Source of the DNA: Nitrosomonadaceae bacterium
Lineage (GTDB): Bacteria; Pseudomonadota; Gammaproteobacteria; Burkholderiales; Usitatibacteraceae
Length of the DNA stretch: 10,269 bases
NCBI GenBank assembly: GCA_021300055.1
Contig: JAJTHU010000310.1
Location: 1-10,269 of the forward strand
Direction: 5' to 3'
Of this stretch, positions 1 to 5,556 are shown piece by piece. The notes beneath the pieces were generated by a model. It saw only the letters and a list, made by a program, of their open reading frames with translations, had not been told where the DNA came from and made no database searches. Every line of letters starts with the position of its first letter. Position 1 is the first letter of the stretch. A program made the translations under genes and the position numbers.

Positions 1-134
1 GACCTGACCGTGATTTGCCGGTGGAATCCCGGTACGCTAGCTCACAACACTGTTCGGTGAGCGCAATAGACATCACACTCGATGTGCCTTGTTAGGCGAT
101 GGAATGGATGTCTATGTTTCTAGGAACGGCTGTA
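1..134. other. Left-edge intergenic stretch with inverted repeats
   Basis: No convincing gene is visible. The stretch holds two perfect inverted repeats. GCTCAC (40-45) can pair with GTGAGC (57-62). ATAGACATC (66-74) can pair with GATGTCTAT (107-115) across a 32-base loop. The ACATC part (70-74) can instead pair with the nearer GATGT at 81-85. Neither structure is followed by a run of T on either strand. The stretch lies downstream of the minus-strand lipoprotein gene, so it may hold that gene's 3' end signals, but this is inference. Confidence 0.4.
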
Positions 135-350
135 CTACTTCGGCTCTACCTCCGCGGGCCGCTCGGCAGGAACCACGCGCGCGGGGTAATGCATCCAAAC
201 CACAACGCTGCCGCGCTTCTTGTCATACTCCTCAACTAGCTGCACCTTCTGCCAATCCGTTTCGATGCGCCGTCCCTCACCGGGCAGCAGTGCCGCGCAA
301 GCATTGAGGAGCAAGCTCGCAGCGACGACCATGGCTAGACGTAACTTCAT
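135..350 (-). CDS. Small predicted lipoprotein of unknown function
   Basis: This 71-residue protein starts with a classic lipoprotein signal: a Lys/Arg n-region (MKLR), a hydrophobic stretch, and a lipobox LNAC with the acylated cysteine at residue 18. The mature part would be only about 54 residues, with Ala-Ala after the cysteine. Asp at position +2, which retains lipoproteins in the inner membrane, is absent, so an outer-membrane location is expected. The mature chain is charged, has a short motif around VVVWMHYPARVV and a Pro/Glu-rich tail, and matches no domain I recognise. The start is well supported: a GGAGG ribosome-binding site lies at 355-359 on the minus strand, four bases from the ATG. 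The gene lies 93 bases downstream of htpG on the same strand, so read-through transcription is possible. A GC-rich hairpin (400-416) sits between them. Real gene likely; function unknown. Confidence 0.75.
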   Translation of the reverse strand: MKLRLAMVVAASLLLNACAALLPGEGRRIETDWQKVQLVEEYDKKRGSVVVWMHYPARVVPAERPAEVEPK

Positions 351-399
351 ATGGCCTCCAGCAGAATGCAGTGGAAGCTAAAGATACACCGAACCGCGC

Positions 400-416
400 G
401 GGCGCACAAAGCGCCC
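400..416. terminator. GC-rich hairpin between htpG and the lipoprotein gene
   Basis: GGGCGC (400-405) pairs perfectly with GCGCCC (411-416) around a five-base loop. It lies 28 bases past the htpG stop codon, where a terminator would be expected. No T-run follows on the minus strand, so it is at best a partial or Rho-assisted terminator, or an mRNA 3'-end stabiliser. Confidence 0.35.
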
Positions 417-443
417 TCCTGCGAGCAATGGCGTTACGCGTCG

Positions 444-2363
444 CTAGCTGCCCAGCATGAATTGGTTAACGCGCTTCACAAAACCCGCCGGATCCTCAAG
501 TTGCCCGCCCTCTGCGAGCAACGATTGCTCGAACAGAATCAGGCTCAGCGGCGCAAAGTTGTCCGCATCGACACTCGACTTGAGTTTCGCCACCAAGGGA
601 TGTGCTGGGTTGAGTTCCAAGATCGGCTTGACCGTGTTGACCTTCTGGCCAGCCGCCTTCAAAAGGCGCTCTAAATTTCCGGACAACTCGTGCTCGTCAA
701 CCACTAGGCACGCTGGCGACTCTGTCAGGCGGTTGGTAACGCGCACGTCTTTTACTTTGTCGCCTAGGGCTTCCTTCATCTTGTCGAGCACCGGCTTGAA
801 TTCATCGGTGGTTTTCTCGATTTCTTTCTTGTCCGCCTCATCTGCAAGCGCCCCCAGATCAAGGTCACCTTTGGCGACCGATTGCAGTTTCTTGCCATCG
901 AACTCGTCAAGCGAGCCCAGCCACCATTCATCAACCGGCTCCGTAAACAGCAGTACCTCAATGCCCTTTTTCTTGAACACCTCTAGGTGCGGACTATTCT
1001 GCGCGGCAGCAAGAGAATCCCCTGTTACGTAGTAAATCTTCTCTTGCCCGTGCTTCATGCGCGATACGTAGTCGGCAAAACTCACCGCCGGCACACCGGC
1101 GCTCGCACTCGCACTCGCACTTGCATCGTGCGTAGAGTGGAACCTTGCAAGCTTAGCGATGCGCTCGCGGTTGGCAAAGTCCTCGCCCAATCCCTCCTTA
1201 AAGACACGGCCGAACGACTCCCAAAACTTTGCGTACTTTTCTTTCTCGTGCTCAGCGAGATCTTCCAACAGGCTGAGCAGCTTCTTGACACAGCCGGCGC
1301 GAATCGCGTCCACGTCTTTCGACTCTTGCAGAATTTCACGCGACACATTCAACGGCAGATCATTTGAATCGACCACGCCCTTAATGAAGCGCAGATAGCG
1401 CGGTAGCAACTGCTCTGCATCTTCCATGATGAATACGCGCTTCACGTACAGCTTCACCCCGTGTTTACGCTCGCGGTCAAACATATCGAACGGTGGTTGT
1501 GACGGGACGTAGAGCAGCTCTGTGTACTCCTGCCGTCCCTCGACCTTCGCGTGCGTCCAAGCCAATGGTGGCTGCCAGTCATGCGAAACGTGCTTATAGA
1601 ACTCCTGATACTGCTCGTCAGTAATGTCCGACTTGGGTCTTGTCCAAATCGCGTTTGCCTTATTGATGGTCTCGTCTTCGTCAGTCGTGACCTGCGCCTT
1701 GGCCTCTTCATCCCACTCGGACTTCTTCATCACGATTGGCAACTGGATGTGGTCCGAGTACTTGCGAATGATTGACTTGAGACGCCAGTCGTCCGCGAAA
1801 TCCTTTGCATCGTCTTTGAGATGCAGCGTGATCTCTGTGCCACGGGTCGATTTATCGGCGGGCTCGAGCGTGAACTCACCGTCACCGCTCGATTCCCAGC
1901 GCACCGCCTCCGGGCTGCCAGCACGGCGCGTCACCAGCGTAACCTTGTCAGCAACGATGAACGCGGAGTAGAAGCCAACACCGAACTGTCCAATGAGGTG
2001 CGCGTCCTTCTGCTGGTCGCCGGTGAGCTTAGCGAAAAACTCCTTCGTGCCGGACTTGGCAATGGTGCCGATGTTGGCAATGACCTCATCACGCGACATG
2101 CCGATGCCGTTGTCGCTGATAGTGACCGTGTTCGCTCCCTTGTCCACGCTCACACGAATCTTCAAGTCTGGGTCGCTCTCGAGCAGCGATGCATTCGTCA
2201 CCGCCTCAAAGCGCAGCTTGTCGGCGGCATCAGACGCGTTCGAAACAAGTTCGCGCAGGAAAATTTCGCGGTTTGAGTAGAGCGAGTGAATCATCAGCTG
2301 CAACAGCTGTTTCACTTCGGTTTGAAACGCGAGGGTCTGTTTTTCTTGAGTAGCAGTCGTCAT
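444..2363 (-). CDS. htpG: Molecular chaperone HtpG (bacterial Hsp90)
   Basis: HtpG is the cytosolic ATP-driven Hsp90 chaperone, which works as a homodimer in late protein folding. At 639 residues the protein is near full family length (about 620-640). The N-terminal GHKL ATPase domain (about 1-235) shows ELVSNASDAADK with E38 and N42, DNGIGM (84-89), GQFGVGF (125-131) and RGTE (174-177). The middle domain (about 245-510) contains NVSREILQ with the ATPase-assisting arginine R342. The C-terminal dimerisation domain ends near residue 639 and includes NPAHPLVAKL. I chose the ATG at 2363, because homologues begin just ahead of the conserved TLAFQTEVKQLL; an in-frame ATG at 2438 would add 25 unrelated residues. 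Ribosome-binding complementarity is weak. A sigma-32-like promoter lies upstream (2544-2570). An odd Ala-Ser run occupies residues 414-422. Identity is essentially certain. Confidence 0.97.
   Translation of the reverse strand: MTTATQEKQTLAFQTEVKQLLQLMIHSLYSNREIFLRELVSNASDAADKLRFEAVTNASLLESDPDLKIRVSVDKGANTVTISDNGIGMSRDEVIANIGTIAKSGTKEFFAKLTGDQQKDAHLIGQFGVGFYSAFIVADKVTLVTRRAGSPEAVRWESSGDGEFTLEPADKSTRGTEITLHLKDDAKDFADDWRLKSIIRKYSDHIQLPIVMKKSEWDEEAKAQVTTDEDETINKANAIWTRPKSDITDEQYQEFYKHVSHDWQPPLAWTHAKVEGRQEYTELLYVPSQPPFDMFDRERKHGVKLYVKRVFIMEDAEQLLPRYLRFIKGVVDSNDLPLNVSREILQESKDVDAIRAGCVKKLLSLLEDLAEHEKEKYAKFWESFGRVFKEGLGEDFANRERIAKLARFHSTHDASASASASAGVPAVSFADYVSRMKHGQEKIYYVTGDSLAAAQNSPHLEVFKKKGIEVLLFTEPVDEWWLGSLDEFDGKKLQSVAKGDLDLGALADEADKKEIEKTTDEFKPVLDKMKEALGDKVKDVRVTNRLTESPACLVVDEHELSGNLERLLKAAGQKVNTVKPILELNPAHPLVAKLKSSVDADNFAPLSLILFEQSLLAEGGQLEDPAGFVKRVNQFMLGS
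1098..1124 (-). repeat. Hexanucleotide microsatellite coding an Ala-Ser run in HtpG
   Basis: On the plus strand the unit CGCACT occurs three times in a row (1104-1121), flanked by degenerate copies. On the coding strand it gives alternating Ala and Ser at HtpG residues 414-422. The run lies in a loop just before VSFADYVSRM, where many HtpG homologues have a short acidic or polar linker. Copy-number changes would keep the reading frame, so the tract could vary in length without breaking the protein. Confidence 0.8.
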
Positions 2364-2543
2364 GTTGCACCGTGATCTATATGAAGTGTTGGCCGCTTGG
2401 ACCTCGAGAACCAGCGTGATCGGCTTTATGTGCGCCAAGCTTGCGTAACCCTAGGCAGAGCACAAAGCCAACCGCACGGTCCCTCAGGGCGCGCGTTCGA
2501 GGTTTCTATTTTGTCTCACTATCTTTGAGACGAGCGCAGAGTA

Positions 2544-2570
2544 GCTTGGGGCGACTTGTCGAGTTTCAAG
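2544..2570 (-). promoter_or_regulatory. Candidate sigma-32 (heat-shock) promoter of htpG
   Basis: Read on the minus strand, CTTGAAA (2564-2570) is a perfect match to the sigma-32 -35 element. After 12 bases comes CCCCAAGC (2544-2551), which matches the first five positions of the CCCCATNT -10 element. Transcription would start near 2537, giving an htpG leader of roughly 170 bases. Heat-shock control of htpG is well known in proteobacteria, which supports the reading. No CIRCE element (HrcA operator) is visible. Confidence 0.65.
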
Positions 2571-2835
2571 CGGCTTGGGCGGTGCGCAAACCCCTGCTGC
2601 TGTCGAGGCAACGACCTAGTCGGGGTCGTTGGCGAACCAGAAAAGCGCTGGAAATTAATCTGACTTAAATCCGATGTCATTCGACCTTCTGGGCGTCGAA
2701 TCGCGGCCTCGCGCCCGTAGACTCGCCATGCATTTGCGTCAACACATCACATCGCGCGTAAGCAGGACGTCACTTTGCTCGCTGAACGGCGCGCTTGATG
2801 CGATGCAGCCAAAAGCTCCCCAGCAGATCGTAACT
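2571..2835. other. Intergenic stretch between divergent htpG and the small helical-protein gene
   Basis: Beyond the htpG promoter, no gene is supported here. Plus-strand reading frames run through it (2441-2668, and the upstream part of the frame starting at 2674), but they are Arg-rich, low in recognisable structure and lack ribosome-binding sites. The stretch holds a perfect 8-bp hairpin: CAACGACC (2609-2616) pairs with GGTCGTTG (2624-2631) around a 7-base loop. It has no T-run and could be an operator or an mRNA structure. No strong promoter for the rightward genes could be picked out. Confidence 0.4.
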
Positions 2836-3069
2836 ATGAATAGCGACCACATCGCAATCACTCGGCAAATCTTGCTCGAACACATCGGCGTACTTGCTGA
2901 CATCGTGATTGAGGATGCTCTCTCAGAGATGCACGCGAAGCCACAAGCCGAGCCAGTGCAATGGCTGCGCGAGTTCATTTTGCGCGTCACAAAAGGCCTC
3001 CCCCCTCGGTTAACCGCGCCGAAGTCATTGTCAAGTTGCGACTTGCGCTTGTCCCGGCACAACCATTAG
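2836..3069 (+). CDS. Small predicted alpha-helical protein, function unknown
   Basis: This is a 77-residue protein if the ATG at 2836 is used. The frame is open upstream to 2674, but those extra 54 codons look non-coding, and no start has a clear ribosome-binding site. The core (about residues 8-55) looks like two or three amphipathic helices, with HIGVLADIVIEDAL and WLREFILRVTKGLP. The pattern around L-x-x-H-I-G-x-L-A-x-I-V-I recalls the short helical domain found at the C-terminus of some bacterial Ser/Thr kinases (annotated, I believe, as DUF8082). This is a resemblance from memory, not a search result. The last 20 residues are Ser/Arg/Leu-rich and probably disordered. It ends 13 bases before a TM-HAMP protein, so the two probably share an mRNA and perhaps a signalling function. 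It is likely cytoplasmic, as there is no signal peptide. Confidence 0.5.
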   Translation: MNSDHIAITRQILLEHIGVLADIVIEDALSEMHAKPQAEPVQWLREFILRVTKGLPPRLTAPKSLSSCDLRLSRHNH

Positions 3070-3071
3070 TT

Positions 3072-3076
3072 AAGGA
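3072..3076 (+). promoter_or_regulatory. Ribosome-binding site deciding the HAMP-protein start
   Basis: AAGGA ends six bases before the ATG at 3083. This favours that start over the TTG at 3077, which would directly abut the site. Confidence 0.6.
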
Positions 3077-3082
3077 TTGATC

Positions 3083-4012
3083 ATGTCGATATCAACAAAA
3101 ATTAAGCTAGCGCTTGGCGCACTTCTCGCGATGATGATTCTGCATGCGAGCGTAAGCATCTACTTAGATCACAGCGTGCAAGCGCAAGTCGAGACCGCCA
3201 TCAAGAAAAACTTTGCGGCAGCCGAAGCGATTGCCGAGGTAACTGTGCTCGGCCACCAGCTGCGTCGCTTTGAGAAGGAGTACTTCATTTGTGTCAACGA
3301 AGCGAGCGGCCGAGAAAAGTATCGACGAGAGTGGTCGACTGCCCAAAGCCGTCTACAACGCGCACTCGACGCCATGCGCGCCAATGCTGATGGCATCTAT
3401 CTGCAGACCGACCTTGAGTCATTCACCCGTTGGAACACCGCATTTCAGTACTACACGAGCGAATTTCGCGCGATCATGCAACGCGCTGAAGCGGGTCAAA
3501 TAGTGCCCGCCGCCACCAACGACGCGAGTGTAGAAGCGAGCAAGAATGTCGGCACCTCGGCAAATCCTCGCACGACAGCATCCAGTGCCGCGCCGGCACC
3601 TAACGCGAGCGACATCATCCGAGCTGCCAGCCAAGCGATCGGTCCGGGTAAAGATCGCTTCAGAGAGTTTCTTGATGGCGCGGAGACTCTACGCAGGGAC
3701 AAGCTCCAACAGTCGACGGTTGCCGCTGCCGAGGTGAAGACGTTGTTTCGGCGAAGCAACTATGCCTCCATGATCCTGCTCGCATTAGGCATGCTCCTCG
3801 CGCTCTACCAGATGCTCTCCATTCCGCGCGCCATCAGGCAGCCAATCGAAGAGTTTGTCGGACTGGCAGTGCGCATTAGCAAAGGTGATGTGAGCCAGGG
3901 GAAACAAGGGCCGCAGTTCGAAGAGTTTCAACCGCTCGCCGCCGCGTTGGAGAGGCTGCGCGTCGCACAAATCGGCTTGCTCGAGCGTGTACGGAACCGT
4001 GGAAAGCCCTAA
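3083..4012 (+). CDS. Membrane sensor-like protein with a HAMP domain and no output domain
   Basis: This 309-residue protein has the front half of a chemoreceptor or sensor kinase. There is a short cytoplasmic start, a transmembrane helix at about 8-27, and a mostly helical periplasmic region (about 28-226). A second transmembrane helix lies at about 227-246, followed by a HAMP domain (about 246-300) with IPRAIRQPIEEF and the family's RISKGDV. It then stops: there is no methyl-accepting, histidine-kinase, GGDEF or phosphatase domain. The first periplasmic helix includes RRFEKEYF, which resembles the four-helix ligand-binding domains of chemoreceptors. An Ala/Ser/Thr/Pro-rich low-complexity segment (about 142-176) interrupts the periplasmic part. 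The start at 3083 is backed by AAGGA at 3072-3076; a TTG at 3077 in the same frame is less likely. The clean stop and the intergenic DNA after it argue against simple truncation. It could pass signals to a separate protein; its small upstream neighbour is one candidate. Confidence 0.8.
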   Translation: MSISTKIKLALGALLAMMILHASVSIYLDHSVQAQVETAIKKNFAAAEAIAEVTVLGHQLRRFEKEYFICVNEASGREKYRREWSTAQSRLQRALDAMRANADGIYLQTDLESFTRWNTAFQYYTSEFRAIMQRAEAGQIVPAATNDASVEASKNVGTSANPRTTASSAAPAPNASDIIRAASQAIGPGKDRFREFLDGAETLRRDKLQQSTVAAAEVKTLFRRSNYASMILLALGMLLALYQMLSIPRAIRQPIEEFVGLAVRISKGDVSQGKQGPQFEEFQPLAAALERLRVAQIGLLERVRNRGKP

Positions 4013-4033
4013 CAACGACCGCAGTTCATCTGT

Positions 4034-4059
4034 GGGCTGCGGAAGCAGCCGAGCAGCCC
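4034..4059. terminator. Competing hairpins between convergent genes
   Basis: GGCTGC (4035-4040) pairs with GCAGCC (4045-4050) around a GGAA tetraloop (GNRA type). The same left arm, extended to GGGCTGC (4034-4040), can instead pair with GCAGCCC (4053-4059). The structure lies 21 bases after the HAMP gene stop, in the gap before the convergent TraB-family gene. A terminator role is plausible from position, but no T-run follows on either strand. Confidence 0.4.
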
Positions 4060-4155
4060 CGTCGAACTGAGAAACCTAAGTGGCAAACTCAAGCACTGAT
4101 GAGCGTTTACAGGCATTTCGCGTGAAAACCCGCGTCCCTCCTAGTGTTTGGTCAG
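4060..4155. other. Rest of the convergent intergenic gap
   Basis: No gene, strong hairpin or T-rich terminator is seen here. It separates the 3' end of the plus-strand HAMP gene from that of the minus-strand TraB-family gene. Confidence 0.4.
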
Positions 4156-5244
4156 CTAGAGTTGCTTAATCGCGTAGCCCTTTTGCCGAAGCAAGGCAAC
4201 AAGACCGCGCGGACCGACGAGGTGGAGCGATCCGACGGCAACAAAGTGAATTTCTCCGCTCGCTAGGTAGGACTCGATTTTCTTCAACATGTCCGGGTGC
4301 CGCGCGTGCAGTAGGTAGTCATCGAGGCGCTCGGTAAGACGCATCCCCTGCGATGCTTGACTGACCAAGTCTTGGAGCAGTACGGGGTCACCCGACTGCC
4401 AAGCGTTGACGATGCCCGTTACCGCCTCGGCAGTGCGGTCCTGCTCTATGGTACGCAGGGCGTTGTCCAAGAATGCCTCTTGCAGCGCATCCGGCATGTT
4501 GCTCATCAACTGCAACTGCCCTAGCTGGGACTCAAGTTGGAGAAGCGGTTTCTTTTCGCGCTTCGCGTGTTCGATGAGCCACAGATCCAAACCGTACTTC
4601 ATGTCGTAGCCCAAGCGCATGTAATCGACGATCGGAATCATCCCGCCTATGATCACCGGCTTCATGCTGCGCATTGCCGCATACGAAATGCGCCGCTTTT
4701 CAAGTTGTAGCTTCAGTCGGGTAAGCAGTGACTCGGGAAGAACGCTATCCAGCGTTTTGCCTGCCGGGTATTGCATGAGCTTTTCTAACTCAGCGGCGTC
4801 GCTCTGATCCGTGACATCGGCTTCGACAACGATCTTCGCTGATTGCCGCAGCGCGAGTTGGGTCGATGTTGGGAGCGGGTAAAAGCTCGGTTTCCCGACG
4901 TGGATCGTGCCGAATAGGTAGACAATGTTTCCCTGCGGCGACTTCACTTCCCACAGCAACGCGCGCAAGTTATCGGAGCGCGTCTCGACACGGACTTCGC
5001 GGCTAAGCGTTGGGTCGTAATCTTTTGCGACTCGTGCTTCCGCGGCTCCACGCTCCGGTGACGACGCGGTGGCGGCAGGGGGCATCGGCACTGGAGCCGG
5101 TGCCGGGGACTGCGCGCCCAAGCTTAGCGCTACCACTGCGGTTCCCGCCGCCATGAATACCCGCGCCGGCGTGCCGCACACCCAAGCGAACAAATCCGGA
5201 TTACGTGAAGGGTTATGTGCAGCGTCTTGTCGCAAGCTAGACAT
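4156..5244 (-). CDS. TraB/GumN-family protein with signal peptide
   Basis: This is a 362-residue TraB/GumN-family protein; the family shares a fold with Tiki-type and erythromycin-esterase-like enzymes. Most bacterial members have no known substrate. Visible motifs in order: LLWEV (97-100), FGTIH (111-115, H115), VEAD (E141), YGLDLWL (217-223), LLQLES (E238), RHPDM (315-319) and VGSLHLVG (337-344, H341). The paired GxxH motifs and conserved acidic residues suggest an intact active site. The N-terminus has a hydrophobic segment at about 29-44, likely a Sec signal peptide or membrane anchor, then a Pro/Ala-rich linker (about 46-66). The catalytic domain is therefore probably periplasmic. I chose the ATG at 5244; a longer in-frame start at 5436 would intrude on the divergent operon's promoter region, and a shorter one at 5154 would begin at the hydrophobic segment. 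No start has a strong ribosome-binding site. It diverges from the transporter operon. Confidence 0.85.
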   Translation of the reverse strand: MSSLRQDAAHNPSRNPDLFAWVCGTPARVFMAAGTAVVALSLGAQSPAPAPVPMPPAATASSPERGAAEARVAKDYDPTLSREVRVETRSDNLRALLWEVKSPQGNIVYLFGTIHVGKPSFYPLPTSTQLALRQSAKIVVEADVTDQSDAAELEKLMQYPAGKTLDSVLPESLLTRLKLQLEKRRISYAAMRSMKPVIIGGMIPIVDYMRLGYDMKYGLDLWLIEHAKREKKPLLQLESQLGQLQLMSNMPDALQEAFLDNALRTIEQDRTAEAVTGIVNAWQSGDPVLLQDLVSQASQGMRLTERLDDYLLHARHPDMLKKIESYLASGEIHFVAVGSLHLVGPRGLVALLRQKGYAIKQL

Positions 5245-5292
5245 AGTTTGACCAGAAAATGGCGTGTGATCGTTGGGTCGCCGAGGTGCCAT

Positions 5293-5328
5293 GCGTTTGA
5301 CGTCGCATAAGCCAGGCAATGCAAACGC
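5293..5328. repeat. 7-bp inverted repeat upstream of the transporter promoter
   Basis: GCGTTTG (5293-5299) and CAAACGC (5322-5328) are perfect inverted copies. They lie just upstream of the candidate extended -10 element and between two divergent genes, where an activator or repressor could serve either. No known operator consensus is matched. Confidence 0.35.
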
Positions 5329-5345
5329 GGCGTCGCCAACTAGGT

Positions 5346-5354
5346 TGATAAAAT
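5346..5354 (+). promoter_or_regulatory. Candidate extended -10 promoter of the transporter operon
   Basis: TGATAAAAT fits the extended -10 pattern TGnTATAAT, with five of six bases in the hexamer. No good -35 hexamer sits at the usual distance, as is common for extended -10 promoters. Transcription would start near 5361, leaving a leader of about 195 bases before the first ATG at 5557. Confidence 0.4.
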
Positions 5355-5556
5355 CGGGGTTACCTTTTTGCCCTATCGTTGCCTTCTGAGCGCAGCGATG
5401 ACGCAAGCTACAGGGCATCAAATGCAAAAAGACCAAGCCCAGACCGACGCGGGCTCGGTCGCACCTCGCATTAAACGCGGGAACGCTTCCCGAACACCGC
5501 TATTCTCGCCCAATATCGAAGTCTGCCCCCTTCCTCCTGTACCCACCAAGTCATTG

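Larger units (their letters stand above)
5245..5556. other. Divergent regulatory region between the TraB-family gene and the transporter operon
   Basis: This 312-base gap has no supported gene, although both flanking frames stay open into it. It holds an inverted repeat, GCGTTTG (5293-5299) and CAAACGC (5322-5328) with 22 bases between, a size suited to a dimeric regulator's operator or an mRNA stem. It also holds an extended -10 element on the plus strand (5346-5354). A perfect 6-bp hairpin, CGGGAA (5478-5483) with TTCCCG (5487-5492), lies in the operon leader with no T-run after it. No Pho box, riboswitch or CIRCE element was recognised. Confidence 0.45.

Noticed and set aside
1101..1121. 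Short tandem repeat as a possible CRISPR remnant
   Set aside because: The unit is six bases with no spacers and lies within a coding frame; it is a microsatellite.
457..2280. Several long plus-strand open frames antisense to htpG
   Set aside because: They lie wholly inside a highly conserved chaperone gene, show Ser/Arg-rich composition typical of shadow frames, and have no recognisable domains.
2364..2438. 25-codon N-terminal extension of HtpG from the ATG at 2438
   Set aside because: HtpG homologues begin at or just before TLAFQTEVKQLL; the extension has no family similarity and lies in the leader.
2441..2668. 75-codon plus-strand open frame divergent from htpG
   Set aside because: It covers the sigma-32-like promoter and htpG leader, is Arg-rich, has no ribosome-binding site and no recognisable structure.
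5245..5436. 64-codon upstream extension of the TraB-family protein
   Set aside because: It would bury the signal-like hydrophobic segment deep in the protein and overlap the divergent operon leader.
5368..5556. 63-codon upstream extension of the first binding protein
   Set aside because: The signal peptide begins at the ATG at 5557, and an export signal must be near the N-terminus; the extension also overlaps the likely promoter region.
5245..5556. Pho box or phosphonate-regulator site upstream of the transporter
   Set aside because: No pair of CTGTCAT-like direct repeats was seen on either strand; the inverted repeat present does not match that consensus.
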